Part shown: positions 1-16,280 of the stretch, piece by piece | Layout: every line of letters starts with the position of its first letter | How positions within the stretch are numbered: the first letter of the stretch is position 1 | NCBI GenBank assembly: GCA_934572465.1 | Contig: CAKTLG010000015.1 | Location: forward strand, 1 to 38,558 | DNA length: 38,558 bases | From: an uncultured Oscillospiraceae bacterium | GTDB lineage: Bacteria; Bacillota; Clostridia; Oscillospirales; Oscillospiraceae | Reading direction: 5' to 3' | The notes under the pieces: model-generated | Seen by the model: the letters and a program-made list of their open reading frames with translations, nothing else | Databases searched by the model: none | What the model was told of the DNA's origin: nothing | Made by a program: the position numbers and the translations under genes

Positions 1-236
1 TGAGCATAGTGACGGGCAGCCGTCTCATACTCAACATGGGCGGTGTTGATGGTAATGCCGCGCTCGCGCTCTTCGGGAGCCTTATCGATGGAGCTGTAGT
101 CGGTGTACTCAGCGCCGCCGGTCAGGGCGAGATACTTGGTGATCGCAGCGGTCAGGGTGGTCTTACCATGGTCGATATGACCGATGGTACCAATGTTTAC
201 GTGGGGCTTAGTACGCTCGAATTTCTGCTTAGCCAT
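1..236 (-). CDS. tuf: Elongation factor Tu, 5' part only
   Basis: Delivers aminoacyl-tRNA to the ribosome as a GTP complex. Only the first 78 or so codons are in the window; the rest lies beyond base 1. The N-terminus reads [16 protein letters not shown], followed by the G1 loop GHIDHGKT (residues 19-26) and the switch I motif ERGITI, all typical of bacterial EF-Tu. Isoleucine replaces the usual valine in GHVDHGKT, a conservative change. The ATG at 236 is preceded by AGGAGG at 246-251. It is the last gene of the str operon, 102 bases after fusA, and the gap carries its own promoter. Identification is very secure despite the truncation. Confidence 0.97.
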   Translation of the reverse strand, partial: MAKQKFERTKPHVNIGTIGHIDHGKTTLTAAITKYLALTGGAEYTDYSSIDKAPEERERGITINTAHVEYETAARHYA

Positions 237-298
237 TAGAGTGATCCTCCTGTAATCGAATTTTCGTTGTTTTCCGATGCCATTTTCATAACATCGGT

Positions 299-327
299 AT
301 TTTACAGTAAATTCCGGTATTTTGCAA
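299..327 (-). promoter_or_regulatory. Sigma-A promoter for tuf inside the fusA-tuf gap
   Basis: On the minus strand TTGCAA (322-327) is followed after exactly 17 bases by TAAAAT (299-304), about 60 bases before the tuf start. This would let tuf be transcribed more than the rest of the str operon, as is common for this abundant protein. The -35 box also forms part of a short inverted repeat (GGTATT/AATACC, 317-332). Confidence 0.65.
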
Positions 328-338
328 TACCCATTTTA

Positions 339-2423
<2,085 letters not shown>

Positions 2424-2438
2424 ACTTTACTCCTTGCT

Positions 2439-2909
2439 TTACCAGCGGAAGTGGGCGAACGCCTTGTTGGATTCGGCCATCTTGTGCGTGTCTTCGCGTT
2501 TCTTCACGGCGCTGCCGGTGTTGTTGGCGGCGTCCATGATCTCACCGGCCAGGCGCTCGGCCATGGTGCGCTCGCCGCGGTTGCGGGCATAAGCAGTCAG
2601 CCAGCGCAGACCGAGGGTCTGACGGCGGGCAGGACGGACCTCCATAGGCACCTGATAGGTGGCGCCGCCGACGCGGCGGGACTTGGTCTCCAGGCTCGGC
2701 ATGATATTTTCCATAGCCTGATTGAAAACGTCGAGAGGCTCGTTGCCGGTCTTGTCCTTGATCATGTCAAAGGCGCCGTAAACGACCTTCTGGGCGACGC
2801 CCTTCTTGCCGTCGAGCATGACGCTGTTGACAAGCTTGGTCACCAGAACGCTGTTGTACATAGGATCGGGCAGAACTTCTCTCTTGGGAACATTACCTCT
2901 TCTGGGCAC
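2439..2909 (-). CDS. rpsG: 30S ribosomal protein S7
   Basis: Primary 16S rRNA-binding protein that nucleates assembly of the 30S head. The 156 residues match the family length. The sequence begins [20 protein letters not shown] and ends [14 protein letters not shown], both characteristic of S7. The start codon is GTG (2907-2909), preceded by GGAGG at eight bases. It follows rpsL after an unusually long gap of 141 bases for this operon and precedes fusA by 15. In enterobacteria S7 represses translation from the rpsL-rpsG gap; the gap here holds a hairpin that could play a similar part, but this is inference. Confidence 0.98.
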   Translation of the reverse strand: MPRRGNVPKREVLPDPMYNSVLVTKLVNSVMLDGKKGVAQKVVYGAFDMIKDKTGNEPLDVFNQAMENIMPSLETKSRRVGGATYQVPMEVRPARRQTLGLRWLTAYARNRGERTMAERLAGEIMDAANNTGSAVKKREDTHKMAESNKAFAHFRW

Positions 2910-2955
2910 TTTGCTTCCCTCCTTCTTATAATTTAGAAATCATAGGTACTCGCGA

Positions 2956-2972
2956 ATGGGGCTCTCCCCCAT
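2956..2972 (-). promoter_or_regulatory. Hairpin in the rpsL-rpsG gap, possible S7 control site
   Basis: Within the 141-base gap a perfect six-base-pair stem (ATGGGG/CCCCAT) with a five-base loop lies about 50 bases before the rpsG GTG. No run of T follows it on the minus strand, so it is not an intrinsic terminator. Its position matches where S7 autoregulation acts in Escherichia coli, but the sequence does not show that it binds S7. Confidence 0.35.
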
Positions 2973-3050
2973 CGTGTTCCGGCCTGCCAAAGAGGTGAAT
3001 GACAATATATATCAAACCTTTTCGGCAAAGCTCATTTCAAGGTCGCAGCC

Positions 3051-3467
3051 TTACTTCTGCTTCGGGCGCTTGGCGCCGTACTTGGAACGGGACTGCATAC
3101 GGCCCTGCACGCCCTGAGCGTCCAGAGTGCCGCGGATGATGTGGTAACGCACACCGGGGAGGTCCTTGACACGGCCGCCGCGGATCATGACCACAGAGTG
3201 CTCCTGCAGGGAATGACCGACGCCGGGGATGTAAGCGGTGACCTCATAGCCGTTGGTGAGGCGGACACGGGCGATCTTACGAAGAGCGGAGTTCGGCTTC
3301 TTCGGGGTCGCGGTACGGACGGCGGTGCAAACGCCGCGCTTCTGGGGAGAGGCAAGATCCGTCTCCTTGTTCTTCAGCGTGTTGAGACCGTACTGCAGCG
3401 CTGGGGAGTTGGACTTGTAGGTCGACTGCTGTCTGCCCTTGCGAACCAGCTGGTTAAAAGTAGGCAT
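3051..3467 (-). CDS. rpsL: 30S ribosomal protein S12
   Basis: Decoding-centre protein of the 30S subunit. It has 138 residues, about 14 more than the E. coli protein; the extra residues sit near positions 22-40, before PQKRGVC, an insertion usual in clostridia. The motif [11 protein letters not shown] (54-64) is intact, and the lysine matching E. coli K43 (K56 here) is wild type, as is the [13 protein letters not shown] segment with the second streptomycin-linked lysine (K101). The sequence therefore shows no known streptomycin-resistance change. The ATG has AAAGGAG upstream, and the gene follows the L7Ae-type gene after 75 bases. Confidence 0.98.
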   Translation of the reverse strand: MPTFNQLVRKGRQQSTYKSNSPALQYGLNTLKNKETDLASPQKRGVCTAVRTATPKKPNSALRKIARVRLTNGYEVTAYIPGVGHSLQEHSVVMIRGGRVKDLPGVRYHIIRGTLDAQGVQGRMQSRSKYGAKRPKQK

Positions 3468-3542
3468 TCTTTCTTTTTCTCCTTTCCTGAAATGATGTTT
3501 ATTATTTTTTACAGGATATTGGGAAAATATCCCGAAAAAACC

Positions 3543-3788
3543 TTATTCTTTGAGAACGGCGATCACGGCCGCTCCCACGGCGATGCCCGCCGCCTGACCG
3601 AGCTGCGCCATCGTGGCGCTGCGGTCGGCCGCAAGACCCTGCTCGCGTGCCAGCGCCTCGATCGGAGCAAGCACCATGGGGTCTGCGTCGCAGGCAAGAT
3701 AAAGCGTCTCCGCGCGGTGTTCCCGCAGTGCACGCATCGTCTGCTTGATGCCCGCGACCTTGCGGCATTTGGACAGATCCGGCGTCAC
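3543..3788 (-). CDS. rplGB: L7Ae/L30e-family ribosomal protein (YbxF/RplGB type)
   Basis: Small RNA-binding protein of the L7Ae/L30e/S12e/Gadd45 family. Bacillus members bind kink-turn RNA. A GTG start at 3788 gives 81 residues, the normal length; AGGAGG lies eight bases upstream, whereas the ATG further upstream would add 26 residues unlike the family. Recognisable parts are the VAGIKQTMRAL start, YLACDADPMVLAPI in the middle and AAGIAVGAAVIAVL at the end. It is the first gene of the str operon, the usual firmicute location between rpoC and rpsL. A strong promoter precedes it. Its cellular role is not well defined. Confidence 0.9.
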   Translation of the reverse strand: MTPDLSKCRKVAGIKQTMRALREHRAETLYLACDADPMVLAPIEALAREQGLAADRSATMAQLGQAAGIAVGAAVIAVLKE

Positions 3789-3819
3789 GGCAGGTCCCTC
3801 CTGACGGTATGACAAATTC

Positions 3820-3836
3820 CGTGGGACATACCCACG
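3820..3836 (-). promoter_or_regulatory. Hairpin at the start of the str operon leader
   Basis: CGTGGG and CCCACG form a perfect six-base-pair stem around a five-base loop. It begins only a few bases after the predicted transcription start and ends before the ribosome binding site of the L7Ae-type gene. It could stabilise the mRNA 5' end or bind a ribosomal protein. It lacks the tandem G-A signature of a kink-turn, so binding by the L7Ae protein itself is not supported. Confidence 0.4.
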
Positions 3837-3845
3837 CAAGCTGAA

Positions 3846-3874
3846 ATTATAGCACACCGCGCACAAGCCGTCAA
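3846..3874 (-). promoter_or_regulatory. Strong sigma-A promoter of the str operon
   Basis: TTGACG (3869-3874), a 17-base spacer and a perfect TATAAT (3846-3851) on the minus strand, about 60 bases before the GTG of the L7Ae-type gene. This is among the best promoter matches in the window. With the terminator after rpoC it makes the str genes a separate transcription unit from rpoBC. Confidence 0.85.
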
Positions 3875-3897
3875 GCGTTTCTTCTCTTTATCTGCTG

Positions 3898-3925
3898 AAA
3901 AAATCGCCGAAGCGCGGCGTTTTTT
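3898..3925 (-). terminator. Weak second terminator between rpoC and the str promoter
   Basis: A five-base-pair stem (CGCCG/CGGCG, 3905-3909 with 3915-3919) is flanked by six A and six T on either side. It could therefore act in both directions, and would back up the stronger terminator at 4001-4039. The stem is short. Confidence 0.4.
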
Positions 3926-4000
3926 CCGCCTTCTTTTGGCTATTTCGCGGAAAGCGCGTCCACGCGTGCCGCAAGCGCCGCTCCGGCCGCTCCGCGGGCG

Positions 4001-4039
4001 AAAAAAGGGGGCCGCGTCATACGACGCGGCCCCCTTTTT
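4001..4039 (-). terminator. Intrinsic terminator of rpoBC
   Basis: A perfect 12-base-pair GC-rich stem (4007-4018 with 4023-4034) with a four-base loop is followed on the minus strand by TTTTTT (4001-4006). It begins about 25 bases after the rpoC stop codon. A and T runs on both sides make it potentially bidirectional. Confidence 0.93.
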
Positions 4040-4063
4040 CATATTCCTGCTGCGCGCTTACGC

Positions 4064-7774
<3,711 letters not shown>

Positions 7775-7794
7775 TCTGTATGCTCCTCCTTTTC

Positions 7795-11496
<3,702 letters not shown>

Positions 11497-11521
11497 TTTG
11501 CTCTTCACGCCTTTCTTTTCT

Positions 11522-11542
11522 CCGCTCCCCTGTCAGGAGCGG
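11522..11542 (-). promoter_or_regulatory. Hairpin at the rpoB ribosome binding region
   Basis: CCGCTCC and GGAGCGG form a perfect seven-base-pair stem with a seven-base loop, ending 13 to 25 bases before the possible rpoB starts. The 3' arm contains GGAG, the best Shine-Dalgarno-like sequence near the start, so folding would hide it. This suggests translational control of rpoB, which is inference. Confidence 0.45.
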
Positions 11543-11611
11543 AGGAATGTATTGACTGGCGGCCTGTTCATGATACACACGGACTTGTTGTTGAAACAGC
11601 CCGCGCGCGTC

Positions 11612-11640
11612 TTGCTTTTTCCGCCGCGGTGTGCTATTCT
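11612..11640 (+). promoter_or_regulatory. Plus-strand promoter facing away from rpoB, upstream of the predicted small RNA
   Basis: TTGCTT (11612-11617), a 17-base spacer and TATTCT (11635-11640), with TG one base before the -10 box (extended -10). No plus-strand gene starts within 200 bases, but an intrinsic terminator ends about 125 bases downstream, which suggests a short non-coding transcript. Confidence 0.5.
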
Positions 11641-11694
11641 CTCGGTAGTGGGTGGGAGAGCTGGTCTCCGCCCATTTCCGTTTATAAGCGCTTT

Positions 11695-11723
11695 ATTTTA
11701 CCAAACCGTGCCGGAAAAGTCAA
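11695..11723 (-). promoter_or_regulatory. Sigma-A promoter of rpoBC
   Basis: TTGACT (11718-11723), a 17-base spacer and TAAAAT (11695-11700) on the minus strand. The leader to the rpoB start is about 190 bases, long for a simple promoter and with room for control structures. The stretch 11497-11884 has no protein gene. It holds this promoter, the predicted plus-strand RNA, the rpoB leader hairpin and the promoter of the peptidase gene. Confidence 0.8.
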
Positions 11724-11736
11724 GGCAAATTTTGTG

Positions 11737-11766
11737 AACATCCGCAGAAAATGCGGATGTTTTTTT
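11737..11766 (+). terminator. Intrinsic terminator with no plus-strand gene upstream
   Basis: AACATCCGCA pairs perfectly with TGCGGATGTT (ten base pairs, five-base loop) and is followed by a run of T on the plus strand only. Everything from 1 to 11.5 kb is on the minus strand, so it must end the predicted small RNA or block antisense transcription coming out of rpoB. Confidence 0.85.
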
Positions 11767-11798
11767 GTCTCTTTTGCCGGTATTCAACCGCGCGTGCA

Positions 11799-11827
11799 TT
11801 GCAAAGCCCCGCGCGCTGTGGTATGCT
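11799..11827 (+). promoter_or_regulatory. Promoter of the S9 peptidase gene
   Basis: TTGCAA (11799-11804), a 17-base spacer and TATGCT (11822-11827) with an extended -10 TG one base upstream. It lies about 58 bases before the ATG at 11885. Confidence 0.65.
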
Positions 11828-11884
11828 TTTATCGTTACCGCCGCGCCGGACGCGCGCGGCCACGCGACGAAAGGAGTATTTCTT

Positions 11885-13855
11885 ATGTCTCTCAAGCCCA
11901 TCGCCATCGACGATTTCTGCGCCGTCCGCTCGCTTGCGAACGTGACCTTCTCCCCCGAGGGAAACAGCGCCTGCTTCACCGTGAGCCAGGCGAAGAAAGA
12001 CAAGAACTGCTACGACTCCCGCCTCTATACGCTCAAGGGCGGCGCCGTCCGTGCGCTGACCGGCGGCGGGAAGGAAGCCTCGTTCTGCTATTTAGATGAA
12101 AACACCGTGCTCTTTGCGGGCGACCGCGAGGGCGAAAAGGAGCCGTCGCTCGCAAGCCGCTTTTACAAGATCGCGCTCGACGGCGGCGAGGCCGAGCTCG
12201 CCTACACCTTCCCCATCCCCGTCTCGCAGGTCTTCCCGCTCCCGAACGGCGACCTGCTGGTCACCGGCTCGACCTTCCCCGGCTTTGAAGATCTCTACAA
12301 GGGCGACAAAAAGCTCGCCAAGGCGTATCTTGACGACAAGAAGGAAAACGAGGACTACGAGGTCATCTCCCAGCTGCCCTGGTGGTGGAACGGCGGCACC
12401 TATACGCGCGGCGCGTATGAAAGCCTCTTCTATTACGACGCGAAGAAAAAGTCTCTCGCCCGCCTGACGGACGCAGGCCTCTCCGTTTCCGACGTGCAGC
12501 TCACGGCGGATAAGAAGACCGTCTACTACACGCTGCTCGACGTGTCCGTCCCCCGCCCCGCGTACTTCGGCGGCGCGGATCTCTACCGCATGGATCTTGT
12601 CTCGCGCAGGCAGGAGAGCGTCGTCAGGAGCCGCCCCGATTTCGTCGTCGCGACGTACGCGCTCGGCAAGTCGTTCCTGCTCATCATCGCTGCGGACGGC
12701 AAATACGGCATGAACACGGATTGTGACTTTTACAAGCTCGACTACGAAACGCTCGCCGTCACGCCCTACGCCGTCTACGGCGAATCGATCGGCTCGTCCG
12801 TCGGCTGCGATATCCGCCACGGCGGCGGCCGCGCGCTCAGGATGGACGGCGATACGCTGTACTTCATCTCCACGCGCTTTGACGGCGCGGGGCTGTATAA
12901 GCTTGAGGACGGCGCCGTCTCCCCCGTTCTCGTGCGCGAGGGCAGCATCGACTGTTTCGACCGCTGCAACGGCAAAATGCTCCTCTGCGCGCTCTGGGAC
13001 ATGAAGCCGCAGGAGCTTTACGACGAGACAGGCCGCCGCGTCACGCGCTTCAACGACGCATTCCTGCGCGGCAGATACTTCGCCCGGCCCGAGCCGCTCA
13101 ATATCGCCGCCGGCGATCACGAGGTGCACGGCTTCGTCTTGAAGCCGCTGGGCTTTGAATCGGGCAAAAAGTATCCCGTCATCTTTGACATCCACGGCGG
13201 CCCGAAGACCGTCTACGGCCCCGTCTTCTACCACGAGATGCAGTACTGGGCGAGCCGCGGCTATTTCGTCATCTTCTGCAACCCCACCGGCTCCGACGGC
13301 CGCGGCGCGTTCATGGACATCCGCGGCAAATACGGCACGGTGGACTTTGACGACCTGATGGCATTCTGCGACGCGGCGCTTGCGAAGTACCCCGAAATGG
13401 ACGCGAACAACCTCTTTGAGACCGGCGGCTCCTACGGCGGCTTCATGACCAACTGGATCATCGGCCATACCGACCGCTTCCGCGCCTGCGCCAGCCAGCG
13501 CTCCATCTCGAACTGGACGAGCTTCTACGGCGTGTCCGACATCGGCCCCGACTTTTCTGAGGATCAGTGCGGCTCGGCCATCTGGCCGGACGTCGAAAAA
13601 TTCTGGTGGCACAGCCCCATGAAGTACGCCGACAGGGTCAAGACGCCCACGCTCTTTCTCCACTCGCTCGAGGATTACCGCTGCCCTGTCGATCAGGGCT
13701 ATCAGATGTACTCCGCGCTGATCGCGCACGGCGTTGAGAGCCGCCTCGTGCTCTTCCGCGGCGAGAACCACGAGCTTTCCCGCAGCGGCAAGCCCAAGCA
13801 CCGCATCCGCCGCTTAAACGAGATCACCGGCTGGTTCGAGCAGCACAGAGCGTAA
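11885..13855 (+). CDS. S9-family serine peptidase (acylaminoacyl/oligopeptidase type)
   Basis: Cytoplasmic alpha/beta-hydrolase peptidase of the prolyl oligopeptidase clan, expected to cut short peptides; exact specificity cannot be read. The 656 residues divide into an N-terminal beta-propeller-like region (about 1-380) and a C-terminal catalytic domain. The triad is visible: GGSYGG with Ser516, LEDYRCP with Asp597 and ENHELS with His629; HGGP marks the oxyanion region. No signal peptide is seen. The ATG at 11885 is eight bases after AGGAG, while the longer upstream frame would run through the promoter. An acetyltransferase gene follows after ten bases, so the two probably form one unit. Confidence 0.92.
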   Translation: MSLKPIAIDDFCAVRSLANVTFSPEGNSACFTVSQAKKDKNCYDSRLYTLKGGAVRALTGGGKEASFCYLDENTVLFAGDREGEKEPSLASRFYKIALDGGEAELAYTFPIPVSQVFPLPNGDLLVTGSTFPGFEDLYKGDKKLAKAYLDDKKENEDYEVISQLPWWWNGGTYTRGAYESLFYYDAKKKSLARLTDAGLSVSDVQLTADKKTVYYTLLDVSVPRPAYFGGADLYRMDLVSRRQESVVRSRPDFVVATYALGKSFLLIIAADGKYGMNTDCDFYKLDYETLAVTPYAVYGESIGSSVGCDIRHGGGRALRMDGDTLYFISTRFDGAGLYKLEDGAVSPVLVREGSIDCFDRCNGKMLLCALWDMKPQELYDETGRRVTRFNDAFLRGRYFARPEPLNIAAGDHEVHGFVLKPLGFESGKKYPVIFDIHGGPKTVYGPVFYHEMQYWASRGYFVIFCNPTGSDGRGAFMDIRGKYGTVDFDDLMAFCDAALAKYPEMDANNLFETGGSYGGFMTNWIIGHTDRFRACASQRSISNWTSFYGVSDIGPDFSEDQCGSAIWPDVEKFWWHSPMKYADRVKTPTLFLHSLEDYRCPVDQGYQMYSALIAHGVESRLVLFRGENHELSRSGKPKHRIRRLNEITGWFEQHRA

Positions 13856-13865
13856 AGCGCCGCAT

Positions 13866-14372
13866 ATGCTCACCTTCACTCTGCCGGCGGAGCGGCACGA
13901 AGCCGACGTGCGCTCCTTCTACCGCGAGGTCGCACAGGCGGGCAATACCTGCATCGGCTGCGGCAGCGCCGGCGATTTTGCCGTCTGGCTCGCCGAGATG
14001 CGGAACCGCCACACGGGGACCGACCTTCCCGACGGCTATGTGCGCGAGGACTTCTACCTCTGCTGCGAGGGCGATCTGCTCGTCGGCGTGTTCAGTCTGA
14101 AGTTCGAGCTGACGGACTTCCTGCTGCATTACGGCGGGCACATCGGCTATGCCGTCCGACCGTCGCAGCGGGGGCGCGGCCTTGCCTCGCAGATGCTCAG
14201 ACAAGGGCTTGCGCTCGCCCGCGCGTCCGGCCTTTCGCGCGTGCTCTGTGTCTGTGACGAGGACAACCCCGCCTCCGAAGCCGTTATCCTCAAAAACGGC
14301 GGAATATTGGAAAACCGGCTGTACGATCCCGATGAGCGCGTATCTGTCAAGCGCTTCTGGATCGACCTGTAG
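13866..14372 (+). CDS. GNAT-family N-acetyltransferase
   Basis: 168-residue member of the GCN5-related acetyltransferases, which transfer an acetyl group from acetyl-CoA to an amine; the substrate is unknown. The acetyl-CoA binding motif A is seen as GYAVRPSQRGRGLASQML (about 96-113), followed by CDEDNPASEAVILKNGG, the usual motif B region. It starts ten bases after the peptidase stop with only a poor Shine-Dalgarno sequence, so it may depend on translational coupling. A bidirectional terminator follows. Confidence 0.9.
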   Translation: MLTFTLPAERHEADVRSFYREVAQAGNTCIGCGSAGDFAVWLAEMRNRHTGTDLPDGYVREDFYLCCEGDLLVGVFSLKFELTDFLLHYGGHIGYAVRPSQRGRGLASQMLRQGLALARASGLSRVLCVCDEDNPASEAVILKNGGILENRLYDPDERVSVKRFWIDL

Positions 14373-14379
14373 AGCAAAA

Positions 14380-14408
14380 AAAGCGCCCGCTCGGTGAGCG
14401 GGCGCTTT
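14380..14408. terminator. Bidirectional terminator between convergent genes
   Basis: A perfect 13-base-pair stem (14380-14392 with 14396-14408) with a GGT loop, flanked by A-rich and T-rich sequence. It serves the acetyltransferase on the plus strand and the PrsW-type gene on the minus strand. Confidence 0.92.
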
Positions 14409-14418
14409 CTTTCATTTT

Positions 14419-15162
14419 TCAGAACTCGGGGCCGTCGTAACGGCCATAGTCGTTGTAGTCGATGAAGCGGTCGTCGCGCGAGAACGTCTTGATCATGCGG
14501 TTCGCCGCAAAGAACAGCACCGCCACGAAGGCGACGAAGATCCATGCATAGCCGTCGAACTCGAGCGTTGCGATAAAGTCATACGCCCCGTGCAGCAGCA
14601 CCGGCACCAGCACCGCAAGGCGGCGGCACTGGCGGCTCTTATCCCCGTCGCCGAAATTGTCGTAGCGCTTGGCAAGGCCGTAGAACGCGCCCATGAACAC
14701 GCCGAAGCACGCGTGCCCCGGCACCGCCGTCACCGCGCGCACCGCCGCCGTGCCGAGACCATACATCGCCACATAGCTGATGTTCTCCCACAGCGCGAAG
14801 CCCAGCGACACGAACACCGCGTACACCACGCCGTCAAACTGGCAGTTGAAGTCCGGCGAGCGCCACGTCCGCTTTTTGAGCAGCAGGTACTTGAACCCCT
14901 CCTCCGACAGCGCCACGACCACAAAGTACAAAACCGCGTTGTAAGCCACCGAATACTCCGGCAGGAGCATCGCCAGCACCAGCTCGCCGAGCTCCTCGGT
15001 GACGATGGCGGCAAACGTCGCAAGGATGCCATAGATCACCAGCGATACCAGCAGCCTCGGCGGCTCCTTCTCCAGCCGGTCCGCCCGATAGACATAGCGC
15101 AGCAGGAAAAGTGCCGGAAGCACTGCCGCCGCGATCAGTATTGGATTCACATAAAATATCAT
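14419..15162 (-). CDS. PrsW-family intramembrane metalloprotease
   Basis: Multi-pass membrane protein of 247 residues with six to eight hydrophobic segments. The family motifs are all present: EEGFKY (87-92), a second glutamate in WEN (E126), H150 in PGHACFG, and HGAYD with H191 and D195. PrsW of Bacillus subtilis cleaves an anti-sigma factor (RsiW) to release an ECF sigma factor; other family members have unknown targets. No sigma/anti-sigma pair is adjacent here, so the target is unknown. The ATG at 15162 has GGGAGG eight bases upstream, and a good promoter precedes it. The C-terminal tail (FSRDDRFIDYNDYGRYD) is charged and likely cytoplasmic. Confidence 0.9.
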   Translation of the reverse strand: MIFYVNPILIAAAVLPALFLLRYVYRADRLEKEPPRLLVSLVIYGILATFAAIVTEELGELVLAMLLPEYSVAYNAVLYFVVVALSEEGFKYLLLKKRTWRSPDFNCQFDGVVYAVFVSLGFALWENISYVAMYGLGTAAVRAVTAVPGHACFGVFMGAFYGLAKRYDNFGDGDKSRQCRRLAVLVPVLLHGAYDFIATLEFDGYAWIFVAFVAVLFFAANRMIKTFSRDDRFIDYNDYGRYDGPEF

Positions 15163-15216
15163 ATCGTCGTCCTCCCGACCTCTCCGCGCCGCGGCGCGGG
15201 AATCCCTGTCCGCAAC

Positions 15217-15245
15217 AGCATACCAGCCGCGGCGAAATTTGTCAA
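15217..15245 (-). promoter_or_regulatory. Promoter of the PrsW-type gene
   Basis: Perfect TTGACA (15240-15245), a 17-base spacer and TATGCT (15217-15222) with an extended -10 TG, on the minus strand, about 55 bases before the start codon. Confidence 0.75.
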
Positions 15246-15263
15246 CGCACGGCGCATTTGCTC

Positions 15264-15293
15264 TTGACCGCGCGCCGGCGCGCGGAGTATGAT
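15264..15293 (+). promoter_or_regulatory. Promoter of the EamA transporter gene
   Basis: TTGACC (15264-15269), an 18-base spacer and TATGAT (15288-15293), about 43 bases before the ATG at 15336. The spacer is almost entirely taken up by a perfect palindrome. Confidence 0.65.
15268..15285. repeat. 18-base perfect palindrome between -35 and -10 of the EamA promoter
   Basis: CCGCGCGCCGGCGCGCGG reads the same on both strands and lies exactly between the promoter boxes. A repressor bound there would block the promoter. High GC content makes such palindromes less surprising, so an operator role is only a possibility. Confidence 0.5.
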
Positions 15294-15335
15294 AAACGCA
15301 CTGACCGTTTTCTCATACACAGGGGGGTGCGAAGC

Positions 15336-16238
15336 ATGGACAGCCGCGCGCAGGCCAGAGGCCGCCTTTTCATCGTTCTCAGCGCCGTGATCTACGGCTG
15401 TATGCCGCTGGGCGCAAACATTCTCTACGCCGAGGGCGTCACACCCATGAGCCTTGTGCTGCTGCGCAACTGTCTTTCGCTGCCGCTGCTGGCGCTGCTG
15501 GCGCATCGCGCCGGCGGGCTGCGCATCAGCCGCGGCGCGCTGGGCGAGGTCGCTCTTGCCAGCATGGTCGGCGCGTGCCTGACGCCCGTGTTGCTGTTCA
15601 CGTCCTACCGCTATCTTGCCTCCGGCATGGCGGCGGTATTCCACTTTTCCTATCCGGTCTTCGTCGCGCTCGGCGGCCTTCTGCTGCGCGAAAAGCTCCG
15701 CAAAAGCGCCGTTTTCTGCACGCTGCTCTGCACCGCCGGCATCCTGCTGCTCTTTGACCCCGGCGGCAGCGTCGATCCCTTCGGCGCCGCCGTCGCGCTC
15801 GCCTCCGGCGTCGCTTACGCGGTCTACATCCTGCAGCTCGCGCACTTTCGCCACCGCGAGGTATCGGGCTTCCGCATGAGCTTTTATCTCGCGCTCATCT
15901 GCACGCTCTGTATGCTCGCGCTCTGCCTTGCCGCGCACCAGCTCGCCCTGCCGCAGACGGCGCGCGGCTGGGCCGCCGCCTTTCTCTTCTCGCTGGCGCT
16001 CAGCGTGGGCGCGGCGGTGCTGTTCCAGCAGGGCACGTTCCTCGTCGGCGGGCAGCACGCCGCCATCCTCAGCACGCTTGAGCCGATCACCAGCATTTTT
16101 GTCGGCGTCCTGCTGCTGAATGAAGCGCTCACGCCGCGCATCGCGCTCGGCTCGGCGCTCACGCTCGCTGCCAGCGCGCTCATCACTGTTTTCGACCGCC
16201 GGGACGCCGCCGCGTCCGACAGGGCGGCAGCGGAATAA
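15336..16238 (+). CDS. EamA/DMT-family transporter
   Basis: Membrane protein of 300 residues with ten predicted helices in two repeated five-helix halves, typical of the drug/metabolite transporter superfamily (RhaT/YdcZ/EamA). Helix ends such as YGCMPLGANILYAEG in the first repeat and LEPITSIFVGVLLLNEALT in the second are characteristic. Members export or import small metabolites; the substrate cannot be told from sequence. The ATG at 15336 follows AGGGGGGTG at a suitable distance. The gene is divergent from the PrsW-type gene, has its own promoter with a palindrome in it, and ends at its own terminator. Confidence 0.92.
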   Translation: MDSRAQARGRLFIVLSAVIYGCMPLGANILYAEGVTPMSLVLLRNCLSLPLLALLAHRAGGLRISRGALGEVALASMVGACLTPVLLFTSYRYLASGMAAVFHFSYPVFVALGGLLLREKLRKSAVFCTLLCTAGILLLFDPGGSVDPFGAAVALASGVAYAVYILQLAHFRHREVSGFRMSFYLALICTLCMLALCLAAHQLALPQTARGWAAAFLFSLALSVGAAVLFQQGTFLVGGQHAAILSTLEPITSIFVGVLLLNEALTPRIALGSALTLAASALITVFDRRDAAASDRAAAE

Positions 16239-16242
16239 GAAC

Positions 16243-16280
16243 GGACCACCCGCGAACGGGTGGTCCTGCTTTTTATTTTT
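16243..16280 (+). terminator. Terminator of the EamA transporter gene
   Basis: GGACCACCCG pairs with CGGGTGGTCC (ten base pairs, CGAA loop), followed by TGCTTTTTATTTTT on the plus strand. The T-rich part overlaps the stop of the convergent DegV gene. Confidence 0.9.

Larger units (their letters stand above)
11647..11767 (+). ncRNA. Predicted small RNA, about 120 bases, opposite the rpoB promoter and leader
   Basis: Bounded by the promoter at 11612-11640 and the terminator hairpin ending near 11767. It starts with a roughly ten-base-pair hairpin (11649-11659 with 11665-11674, one bulge, one pair that is G-U on this strand but C-A on the other), which favours a plus-strand RNA. It has no convincing open frame. 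It covers the rpoB -35/-10 region and the first part of the rpoB leader on the opposite strand. It does not resemble 6S, SRP or tmRNA as far as can be judged by eye. Alternatively it is an attenuated leader of the downstream peptidase gene. Confidence 0.45.

Noticed and set aside
12092..13801. 569-codon open frame on the minus strand opposite the S9 peptidase
   Set aside because: Antisense shadow; the plus-strand frame carries the full catalytic triad in conserved spacing.
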